DNA of 12,246 bases from Candidatus Pacearchaeota archaeon (GTDB lineage: Archaea > Nanobdellota > Nanobdellia > Pacearchaeales > GW2011-AR1): NCBI GenBank assembly GCA_002688335.1, contig NZCQ01000024.1, positions 1-12,246 on the forward strand, read 5' to 3'. Within the stretch, counting starts at the first letter, position 1. The number at the start of each line of letters is the position of its first letter. The notes under the pieces are model-generated. The model made no database searches. It was not told the DNA's origin and saw only the letters and a list, made by a program, of their open reading frames with translations. The position numbers and the translations under genes are program-made. Shown here piece after piece: positions 5,697 to 11,358 of this stretch.

Positions 5697-6272
5697 TTAC
5701 CGATTTGGAGTATCAAATGATATTCCTTGACCTATTCCTTCATACTCGATTGGAAGCCACCCATATTCATCGAGATAGTCTAATGGTTCTAATACTTCTG
5801 AGCGATACTTTTCAGGAGATTTTTTTATCTCTTCCCTGAACACGGCGCCATATGCTATACTATAACAACTTTGGTAAGTCTCATCACTCCAATCACTATC
5901 TTCACCATTATAACTCCAATTGTCTGCCAGTTTAGCTTCAATTTTCCGCTCTAAATCTCTATCAGCATCATCATATCTATCTGCACAAGTTCCACAATAG
6001 TTTTCAACATCAACATGAGGATTCAAGTAGTATTGTTCATGCCCTCCATGCATAAACCTATCAATAAGCTGCTCTTTAATATAGTCTCTTTTCGCCTCAC
6101 TTATCTCTCTTCTTTCCAAATATTCCTGATATGCTATCTCATTTTTTCTCTCAACATAAGACTCTAAACCACTCTTGGCTCCAAATAAACATGCTACTAA
6201 GGTCATAGTCCCAACTAAGCCTTTCAAGCTAAATTGATACCATTTCTTTTCTCCATTATTTTCATTTTTCAT
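5697..6272 (-). CDS. membrane-anchored hypothetical protein
   Basis: A 191-residue protein, not recognised. A basic N-terminus (to about residue 14) is followed by one hydrophobic segment at about 15-34 (FSLKGLVGTMTLVACLFGA), then a strongly charged, mostly acidic helical region, so it is probably a single-pass protein. A CGTC pair sits in the centre (in YCGTCADRYDD) and a third cysteine lies further on (QSCYS), which could bind metal or form disulfides. I prefer the ATG at 6272 over an in-frame TTG at 6299 because it has better distance from the AT-rich promoter region at 6302-6307. It diverges from the Lrp-type regulator and precedes truB by 38 bp on the same strand. Confidence 0.6.
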   Translation of the reverse strand: MKNENNGEKKWYQFSLKGLVGTMTLVACLFGAKSGLESYVERKNEIAYQEYLERREISEAKRDYIKEQLIDRFMHGGHEQYYLNPHVDVENYCGTCADRYDDADRDLERKIEAKLADNWSYNGEDSDWSDETYQSCYSIAYGAVFREEIKKSPEKYRSEVLEPLDYLDEYGWLPIEYEGIGQGISFDTPNR

Positions 6273-6301
6273 CTTTATTAATTTACTTCTTTCAATCAAT
6301 T

Positions 6302-6307
6302 AATATA
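6302..6307 (-). promoter_or_regulatory. candidate TATA box for the minus-strand membrane protein
   Basis: TATATT on the minus strand is centred about 32 nt before the ATG at 6272, a little longer than the window norm. It lies in the 123-bp gap shared with the divergent regulator gene, where an operator for that regulator would be plausible but none is recognisable. Confidence 0.35.
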
Positions 6308-6366
6308 ACTAGTCACACCATATAGATAAATTATCCTCATAGAATATTGTGCAAACAATCAATATA

Positions 6367-6376
6367 TTTATAAATA
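6367..6376 (+). promoter_or_regulatory. TATA box of the Lrp-type regulator
   Basis: TTTATAAATA is close to the archaeal consensus, and its core is centred about 25 nt before the ATG at 6396. Confidence 0.6.
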
Positions 6377-6395
6377 GTGATGTTTTGATTAAGAT

Positions 6396-7373
6396 ATGAA
6401 TCTAGATCTTATAGATAGAAAACTACTATACCATTTAGACCAAAATGCTAGACAGAGTATTTCTCAACTTTCCAAAAAAGTAAGAATAAATAAAAATGTT
6501 GCACTATATCGGATTAATAAACTCAAAGAAAACGGAATCATCAAAGGATCTTTCGCAGAGATAAATAATTTTTTACTAGGATACAATACCTTCAGACTAT
6601 TCATCAACCTAGGAAATGCTTCTCAATCAAAACAACAACAATTTATTGATCACATATCAAAAAATAATAACATTACTTGGTTTAGTAGGGTTATCGGAAG
6701 ATGGGATATAGATATTTTATTTATGACTAAAAACATCTCCAAATTCGAGGATTTCAGGAAAAAGTTATTTCTGGAATTTAATGATATTATAGAAAATTTC
6801 GAGATTACAATACTATCTAAGATAGAATATTATCCAAAAAATTATCTCCTCAAGGAACCTAAGGCTAGCACAAAATCCACAATACTAGATGTTAACTCAA
6901 ACAGTTCATATTTCCCAGATGCAATAGATGAAAAAATCCTCCAACATTTGACAAAAGATGCCTCAATTAACATAGTTGATCTTTCAAGCAGATTAAAAAT
7001 AAGCATAAATACTTTGAAAAAAAGAATAAAAAATCTTGAAAATGAAAAGATAATATTAGGATATCGTTTATTTATTGATCCAACACAATTTGGATATGAA
7101 TATTACAAATTTCATTTCTCAATAAAGCATTATAACAAAAAAAGACTGGATTTCCTAAAATCGTGGATTGCTTCACAAGATTATATCATATATATAGATC
7201 GGTATATCGGTGGAGCAGATTTCGAAATAGAACTCATGTTTCAAAAAGAATCTGAATATCTAGAATTCGATAAAAAATTCCATGAAGAATTCGGAGAGAT
7301 AGTTCGAGACAGCTATCTCTTAAAGTTCTATGACTTAAAGATCTTTAAATATTTGCCAGAAACCAATAATTAA
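6396..7373 (+). CDS. double-length Lrp/AsnC-type transcriptional regulator
   Basis: A 325-residue protein made of two Lrp/AsnC-like halves. Half one has a winged helix at about 2-50 (LDLIDRKLLYHLDQNARQSI, then SQLSKKVRINKNVALYRINKLKENGIIKG) followed by an alpha/beta region to about 150. Half two starts near 175 with a second helix-turn-helix (DAIDEKILQHLTKDASINI, then VDLSSRLKISINTLKKRIKNLENEKII) and another alpha/beta region with YIGGADFEIELMFQKESEY. Canonical Lrp proteins are about 150 residues and dimerise, so this looks like a fused tandem duplication acting as a built-in dimer. DNA target and ligand are unknown. It has its own TATA box and is followed after 80 bp by a nucleotidyltransferase gene with its own promoter. 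Confidence 0.82.
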   Translation: MNLDLIDRKLLYHLDQNARQSISQLSKKVRINKNVALYRINKLKENGIIKGSFAEINNFLLGYNTFRLFINLGNASQSKQQQFIDHISKNNNITWFSRVIGRWDIDILFMTKNISKFEDFRKKLFLEFNDIIENFEITILSKIEYYPKNYLLKEPKASTKSTILDVNSNSSYFPDAIDEKILQHLTKDASINIVDLSSRLKISINTLKKRIKNLENEKIILGYRLFIDPTQFGYEYYKFHFSIKHYNKKRLDFLKSWIASQDYIIYIDRYIGGADFEIELMFQKESEYLEFDKKFHEEFGEIVRDSYLLKFYDLKIFKYLPETNN

Positions 7374-7422
7374 TATCCCTGTTCTTAGCTATTTAATTTT
7401 AGATACACTCTGATATTCAAAA

Positions 7423-7434
7423 CCCTTATATACC
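7423..7434 (+). promoter_or_regulatory. TATA box for the nucleotidyltransferase module at 7454
   Basis: The string CCCTTATATACC has its core centred about 25 nt before the ATG at 7454, fitting a leaderless start. Confidence 0.55.
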
Positions 7435-7453
7435 TAATACCTATAGCTATTAT

Positions 7454-8281
7454 ATGAATAAATCAATATTAACAAAAAGGGAAATGGAAGTAATAAGAAA
7501 AAAAATAGATAATCGTAGATTGAACCAGCAGGATTCAAATTATCTGAGCAGATATGTAAGACCTAAACTCAAGGCTATAAAAACCATTGATCCAAACTAT
7601 TTATTGAAAAGATTGTCTTATAACCCTTCATCAATTAACATAGAAAGGAAAATTAAAAAAGTAATACTAAGCAAGATAAAAAACGTAATTGGCATAATTA
7701 TCTACGGATCAGCCATACAATCAGGATATTCAGACTATAGAGATATAGATGTCCTTGCGGTAGTTAAGAATAAAGAACTGAATAAATGGGATAAGTGGAA
7801 GCTGGCAAATGAAATAGAAAAAGGTTCGCCCTTGAATCTTGATATTCAAATAATTGATGAAAAAACTCTCAATAAGGATTACATAAGGAATCCGTCATTA
7901 TCATATCAGCTAAGAGATTCAAAAATTATTTACGGAAAGGTAAAGATTCCTAAAAAAAGCCACATATCAAAGTTAGACCTAAGAATGAAATTAGACTGGA
8001 GTGATCTAGATTTTATTCCAAATAATTCTAAGGAAATCTACGATGCAATAAGAAATACAATCCTAGTAAAATTGTTAATGAAAAAGGTTATAGACAATAA
8101 TAGACTGCTTAAAGAGATAGAAAATGGACTCGGCATAAGGCTGATTGAGAAACTAAAAAAGAATACCGTTTCAGTAAAAGAGAAAGAATACGCGTTAGAA
8201 TATCTTAAAAATATTACCAGAGAGACGAGAAAGAAATTAATTGATTCAAAATGGGAAAATCTAGAGATATTGAAAGTATAA
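7454..8281 (+). CDS. MNT-type nucleotidyltransferase protein, module 1
   Basis: A 275-residue cytoplasmic protein with a minimal nucleotidyltransferase (Pol beta-fold) core. The signature runs from YGSAIQSGYSDYRDIDVLAVV: G85-S86 form the glycine-serine loop, D97 and D99 the metal-binding pair, and D130 in LNLDIQII is a plausible third carboxylate. The 45-residue basic, helical N-terminus (LTKREMEVIRKKIDNRRLNQ, then NYLSRYVRPKLKAI) looks like an added nucleic-acid-binding or partner-binding helix pair. After the core comes a helical C-terminal region. Such enzymes transfer nucleotides to protein or tRNA targets and are common halves of toxin-antitoxin pairs. The next gene overlaps its 3' end by 31 bp. 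Whether it is toxin, antitoxin or housekeeping enzyme cannot be told. Confidence 0.75.
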   Translation: MNKSILTKREMEVIRKKIDNRRLNQQDSNYLSRYVRPKLKAIKTIDPNYLLKRLSYNPSSINIERKIKKVILSKIKNVIGIIIYGSAIQSGYSDYRDIDVLAVVKNKELNKWDKWKLANEIEKGSPLNLDIQIIDEKTLNKDYIRNPSLSYQLRDSKIIYGKVKIPKKSHISKLDLRMKLDWSDLDFIPNNSKEIYDAIRNTILVKLLMKKVIDNNRLLKEIENGLGIRLIEKLKKNTVSVKEKEYALEYLKNITRETRKKLIDSKWENLEILKV

Positions 8282-8571
8282 GCAATAGTTTGTCTAATAC
8301 TATTTTACATAAAATCTTAGTAGAACATACAAATGAAAAAGATTCTATTCTGCATTTGCAAAATGAAGAAGATGAGTATAGGAATCAATCTTTAAAGAAA
8401 GTCTATAGTAGGGGGTGGAATTCTCAAGATAAAATGAATATAGAGAGCAAGGTGATAAATAAAGTTAGGAAGAAACTAAAAACAAAATATCCAGATATTT
8501 CTATTCCAGAAAATATAGTGATTAAGAATGTTAATGAAGAAATGCATCTTGCATTTGGTAATAAAAAGTAA
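8251..8571 (+). CDS. small helical partner protein of module 1
   Basis: A 106-residue charged soluble protein, not recognised. It is mainly helical (for example ILHKILVEHTNEKDSILHL and MNIESKVINKVRKKLKTKYP), with a short C-terminal strand-like region (ENIVIKNVNEEMHLAF). It has no cysteines and no membrane segment. The start at 8251 lies 31 bp inside the preceding nucleotidyltransferase gene; no Shine-Dalgarno sequence is visible there, and the next in-frame ATG is too far in. The long overlap points to translational coupling and a partner role, as in two-gene toxin-antitoxin modules. Both genes are G-rich on the coding strand, unlike the neighbouring 8634 gene, which supports shared history. 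Confidence 0.65.
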   Translation: MGKSRDIESISNSLSNTILHKILVEHTNEKDSILHLQNEEDEYRNQSLKKVYSRGWNSQDKMNIESKVINKVRKKLKTKYPDISIPENIVIKNVNEEMHLAFGNKK

Positions 8572-8595
8572 ATTCAAATACCTTCCAAATCAATC

Positions 8596-8605
8596 ATTTT
8601 AAAAA
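8596..8605 (+). promoter_or_regulatory. TATA-like box for the first membrane paralogue
   Basis: ATTTTAAAAA has its core (8598-8603) centred about 33 nt before the ATG at 8634. That leaves room for a leader of roughly six bases that includes a purine run (AAAAAAGAGA). Confidence 0.45.
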
Positions 8606-8633
8606 CTTTCAATCATAATAAATAAAAAAGAGA

Positions 8634-9377
8634 ATGGAATCTAAATATTCACAAACATCTATATTCATAATACTAGCAGTAGTCATAATTGCAGTAATAA
8701 TAACGGCCTTTATTTCAAACCAATCAAAAACAGAATCAGAAATCCAAAAAGCATTATCTCAAATTGGAAGCAAAGCAAGTGCAAACAGCATACAATCAAA
8801 CCTCTACGATTGTCTAGAAACAACATCAAAAGATTCATTAACAATTATTGGAATTCAAGGGGGATATTACGAACCTCCTGAAAAATACTTCGATCTTGGA
8901 TGGACATTCATTCCCTACTTCTATGATAAAAACACTTATCTCAACCCTTCAACAGAAAAAGTAGAAGAAGAACTAGCAAAATATATAGATGATAACCTAG
9001 AACTATGCGTTAACCAAATTCAAGATGAAATAACCTTAACTCACGATAAATCAAAAACAACCGCAATAATAGAAGAAAGAAAAGTAAACTTCATAGTAGA
9101 CTCTCAAATCTCACTTAAAAAAGAACTAACTACAACAATCCAATTAAACCGTCCAATAGAAATTGATTCAAAACTATCCGAGATAATAGAGCTAGCAGAT
9201 TATATAACAAATGAGCATAGAGAAAACCCAGACACTATTTGCATAAGCTGTCTAGCAGAAAAAGCTAAAGAAAAAAACTTACAAGTAGAAATATTAGAAT
9301 TCGACGAACAATCTTCATTAGTCTTAATTAGAGACACAAACTCAGATTATGTTTTCGAATTCTTGAATAGATACTAA
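8634..9377 (+). CDS. membrane-anchored extracellular protein, paralogue 1
   Basis: A 247-residue protein with a short polar N-terminus (MESKYSQTS) and one hydrophobic helix at about 10-28, followed by an extracellular domain. It shares with the 247-residue protein at 10615 the same length, a first cysteine (C60), an IQGGxYxP block (74-81), an IPYF block (93-96) and a second cysteine (C125) 65 residues after the first; two more cysteines form CISC (203-206). The N-terminus resembles an archaeal prepilin-like anchor but has SQ where the other copy has GQ. Function is not known; a surface or pilus-related role is inference. It has its own promoter and is followed by a toxin-antitoxin-like pair. 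Confidence 0.7.
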   Translation: MESKYSQTSIFIILAVVIIAVIITAFISNQSKTESEIQKALSQIGSKASANSIQSNLYDCLETTSKDSLTIIGIQGGYYEPPEKYFDLGWTFIPYFYDKNTYLNPSTEKVEEELAKYIDDNLELCVNQIQDEITLTHDKSKTTAIIEERKVNFIVDSQISLKKELTTTIQLNRPIEIDSKLSEIIELADYITNEHRENPDTICISCLAEKAKEKNLQVEILEFDEQSSLVLIRDTNSDYVFEFLNRY

Positions 9378-9390
9378 TCATTCTCCAAAT

Positions 9391-9400
9391 CTTTAAATAA
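9391..9400 (+). promoter_or_regulatory. TATA-like box for nucleotidyltransferase module 2
   Basis: CTTTAAATAA has its TTTAAA core centred 26-27 nt before the ATG at 9421. This spacing is the main reason for choosing that ATG over the TTG at 9415. Confidence 0.6.
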
Positions 9401-9420
9401 TTTAAGCCATTAGTTTGGTT

Positions 9421-10029
9421 ATGGAAGACAATAAATCTTACACTATAGAAAATAATACAATAGTCATCCATAGAGGGTTAACAGAACTAGATACATTCCT
9501 AAAAGAATTTCTAGGGGTCATTAAAAATTACACAGATTATTTAGTAGTCAGCGGTTACGTAAGCATATCAACAGGAAGAACAAGAGCAACAGAAGATATT
9601 GATATTTTATTCCCCATAATACTCAAAGAAGAATTTTATAATATGTTTAATAAATTAAAAGAAAACAATTTTTGGTGTTATCAGGGTGATGACCCTGACG
9701 AAGCCTTTAATTACATTAAAGATTTCATAAGCATAAGATTCGCTAAAAAAGATCGGATATTCCCAAACATAGAATTCATCCCAATTGACAAATCAAAAAA
9801 AGCCAAGTATTTTGAATTCAACAATCCTCAAGAGATCCTAATAAAAAATAACCAAGAGCTTCAATTTAAAATCCCTCCGATAGAATTTGAAATCTTGTAT
9901 AAAGAAATCATTCTTGCTGGGAAAAAGGATATAGAAGATGCAGCTCACTTAAGAGAGTTCTTTTCTGAAATACTAAAACCAGAGAAATTTCGAGAATATA
10001 AACCTATAATCGAGGAGGAGTTAAAATGA
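9421..10029 (+). CDS. nucleotidyltransferase-fold protein, module 2
   Basis: A 202-residue protein with a nucleotidyltransferase-fold signature: SGYVSISTGRTRATEDIDILF at 44-64, where D59 and D61 are the expected metal-binding pair and R55-T57 the usual Arg/Thr before them. The glycine motif is SGY rather than GGS/GS, so catalytic competence is uncertain. IEFIPID near the centre may supply the third acidic residue. The C-terminal third is helical, with KKDIEDAAHLREFF, a block typical of AbiEii/DUF6036-like proteins. The next gene starts within its stop codon (ATGA overlap, 4 bp), so the two are co-translated. A role as one half of a toxin-antitoxin pair is inferred from this layout. Confidence 0.75.
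   Translation: MEDNKSYTIENNTIVIHRGLTELDTFLKEFLGVIKNYTDYLVVSGYVSISTGRTRATEDIDILFPIILKEEFYNMFNKLKENNFWCYQGDDPDEAFNYIKDFISIRFAKKDRIFPNIEFIPIDKSKKAKYFEFNNPQEILIKNNQELQFKIPPIEFEILYKEIILAGKKDIEDAAHLREFFSEILKPEKFREYKPIIEEELK
10014..10018 (+). promoter_or_regulatory. strong Shine-Dalgarno sequence
   Basis: GGAGG lies inside a GAG-repeat run 7 nt before the ATG at 10026. Unlike the leaderless first cistrons, this internal start uses 16S rRNA pairing. Confidence 0.7.
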
Positions 10030-10235
10030 TACCCATCACAGACTTAGATTATATTAAATATTATGTAGAAAGACTTAAAAAAGATCCAGAAGTGTTCAAA
10101 CAACAAAAAACATTAATTGAAAGTCAATTGCATTCAAGTAAGGAGATATTTAAAAAAAAATTTGGAAATGAAAATTTCAAAAAAAATGCAAGAGAATATC
10201 TCAGAAATATTGGATTATTAAAAAACCTTAAATAA
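10026..10235 (+). CDS. small helical partner protein of module 2
   Basis: A 69-residue, very basic, helical protein (YIKYYVERLKKDPEVFKQQ, IESQLHSSKEIFKKKFGNE, AREYLRNIGLL). It is not assigned to a named family here. Its ATG overlaps the upstream TGA stop, with a strong Shine-Dalgarno sequence 7 nt before it, so it is translated from the same mRNA as the nucleotidyltransferase-like protein. Small helical partners of this size are common antitoxin or chaperone-like halves of such modules; that role is inferred. It could equally be an RNA-binding accessory subunit. Confidence 0.7.
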   Translation: MIPITDLDYIKYYVERLKKDPEVFKQQKTLIESQLHSSKEIFKKKFGNENFKKNAREYLRNIGLLKNLK

Positions 10236-10309
10236 AAAACAAAAATCATAAGTATCTCATCCATATTACCATTTTAACGCTGATGACCTATTTATTCGAT
10301 CGTCTCATC

Positions 10310-10436
10310 CATATTCTAGCTGTACATATTCTAGCTGTACATATTCTGGCAGTCCACATTCCAGATATCCATATTCTAGCGACACATATTCCACACGTCC
10401 CTATTCCAGATATCACTATTCTAGCCACCTCCATTC
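10310..10436 (+). repeat. degenerate 15-bp tandem repeat array, about 8.5 units
   Basis: Units start at 10310, 10325, 10340, 10355, 10370, 10385, 10400, 10415 and 10430 (partial). The first two are identical (CATATTCTAGCTGTA). The 5' half, roughly CATATTC, is kept in all units, while the last six bases vary (GCTGTA, GCAGTC, GATATC, GCGACA, CACGTC, GATATC, GCCACC). There are no spacers, so this is not CRISPR. A related start, CTCATCCATATT, also occurs at 10257. Because 15 is a multiple of three, one frame reads as a pentapeptide series (HILAV, HILAV, HILAV, HIPDI, HILAT, HIPHV, PIPDI, TILAT). Confidence 0.85.
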
Positions 10437-10490
10437 AACAAGAAAACCAAATATATCTCGCAAACCTAACCATATGAACTAATAATATTT

Positions 10491-10527
10491 TAGCGGAGAG
10501 GATTGATGAAATCATCCTCGTGAGCTA
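10491..10527 (+). other. long imperfect hairpin, possible terminator or structured RNA
   Basis: Outer stem TAGC (10491-10494) pairs with GCTA (10524-10527). After an internal loop (GGA against GTGA), GAGGAT (10498-10503) pairs with ATCCTC (10514-10519), T10504 is bulged, and GAT (10505-10507) pairs with ATC (10511-10513) across a GAA loop. CTTTT follows directly, as in a terminator. The G/A-containing internal loop could form sheared pairs as in a kink-turn. Which of these applies is not decidable from sequence. Confidence 0.55.
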
Positions 10528-10585
10528 CTTTTAACACGACAATCTGGGTATTGCCAAATTCATAACATTACACCCACCCATAAAC

Positions 10586-10594
10586 CTTAAATAA
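10586..10594 (+). promoter_or_regulatory. TATA-like box for the second membrane paralogue operon
   Basis: CTTAAATAA has its core centred about 25 nt before the ATG at 10615, consistent with a leaderless first cistron. Confidence 0.5.
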
Positions 10595-10614
10595 CCATCA
10601 TTCTTGATATAAAA

Positions 10615-11358
10615 ATGAAAAAGGGGCAAGCAACTACCTTCATCATCCTAGCATTAGTTCTAGTTATCGGAATAATAACATATTTCACTTTTAAAAACCA
10701 ATCACAAAAAACATTTAGTCAAGAAACAGACACGATAGAATCTTTCATTAATCAATGTCTTAAAAATACTGCTGAAGAACAGATAAATCTAATAGCGATC
10801 CAAGGAGGAGAATATCGACCAAGCTCATATAAAAGTTATCTATCTTATAAGATCCCCTATTATTCAAATGGTTCTGATACAAATATCCCTAAAATTACAA
10901 ATATTGAAGGGGATATTTCTAAAGCTATAAAAGATAATCTCCCTAACTGCATTAATAATTTTGATATATTCTCAAATAAAGGCTATCAAATAGAACAAAA
11001 ACAAATTACCCCAATAACAAATATTAAAGATGACGAAATAACCATAAAACTAGCTTACCCAATCTCAATAACTAAAGATGAACAATCAACAACTCTGGAA
11101 AGTTTCCAAACAACAATAATCTCTGATTTAAACAAATCACATAATATTGCAACGAGATTATTAAAAGAACAAGAGAATGCTCCAGAATGGTTCCCACTAA
11201 GCTTCATTTCAGAACTAGCGTATAACGAAGGATTTTATTTCGAAACAGTAGATTTAGATAACGACGAATTATTAATAACCATAATATTCAATAAAGATAG
11301 TGAACAGCAGTCCATATACGCATTCATAAATAAATACAATAGGAGTGAAGATGAATAA
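10615..11358 (+). CDS. membrane-anchored extracellular protein, paralogue 2 (prepilin-like N-terminus)
   Basis: A 247-residue protein starting MKKGQATTFIILALVLVIG. KKG-Q followed by a hydrophobic stretch (about 7-24) is the layout of an archaeal class III (type IV pilin/archaellin) signal, with cleavage after G4 by a prepilin peptidase; DPANN genomes carry many such KKGQ proteins. The external part has C48 and C112 (64 apart), IQGGEYRP (62-69) and IPYY (80-83), matching paralogue 1 at 8634. The C-terminal third is acidic and mixed alpha/beta. The start of the next gene lies inside its last codons. A surface, pilus-like or cell-contact role is inferred, not shown. Confidence 0.72.
   Translation: MKKGQATTFIILALVLVIGIITYFTFKNQSQKTFSQETDTIESFINQCLKNTAEEQINLIAIQGGEYRPSSYKSYLSYKIPYYSNGSDTNIPKITNIEGDISKAIKDNLPNCINNFDIFSNKGYQIEQKQITPITNIKDDEITIKLAYPISITKDEQSTTLESFQTTIISDLNKSHNIATRLLKEQENAPEWFPLSFISELAYNEGFYFETVDLDNDELLITIIFNKDSEQQSIYAFINKYNRSEDE
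11341..11345 (+). promoter_or_regulatory. Shine-Dalgarno sequence inside the upstream gene
   Basis: AGGAG lies 5 nt before the ATG at 11351 and within the last codons of the preceding gene. It marks this as an internal cistron and decides the start. Confidence 0.65.

Larger units (their letters stand above)
10236..10614. other. gene-poor spacer between module 2 and the second membrane paralogue
   Basis: This 379-bp stretch holds a 15-bp tandem repeat (10310-10436), a long imperfect hairpin (10491-10527) and the promoter of the gene at 10615. The only open frame of note, 64 codons from 10283, is built from the repeat and lacks a well-placed TATA box or Shine-Dalgarno sequence. Confidence 0.7.

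Noticed and set aside
9415..9420. TTG start two codons before the chosen ATG of module 2
   Set aside because: The TATA box at 9391-9400 places the transcript start at about the ATG at 9421, so TTG would be outside or at the edge of the mRNA.
10310..10436. CRISPR array
   Set aside because: Units are 15 bp and directly abutted, with no unique spacers and no cas genes nearby.
10283..10477. A 64-codon plus-strand frame reading a HILAV-type pentapeptide series
   Set aside because: It is produced by a 15-bp repeat, which stays open by arithmetic. The nearest AT-rich box is only about 9 nt before the ATG and no Shine-Dalgarno sequence is present. It is kept as a repeat, with the coding option noted in the findings.
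10498..10560. C/D-box small RNA, from TGATGA at 10504-10509
   Set aside because: The base before TGATGA does not fit a C box well and no CTGA D box lies at a sensible distance.
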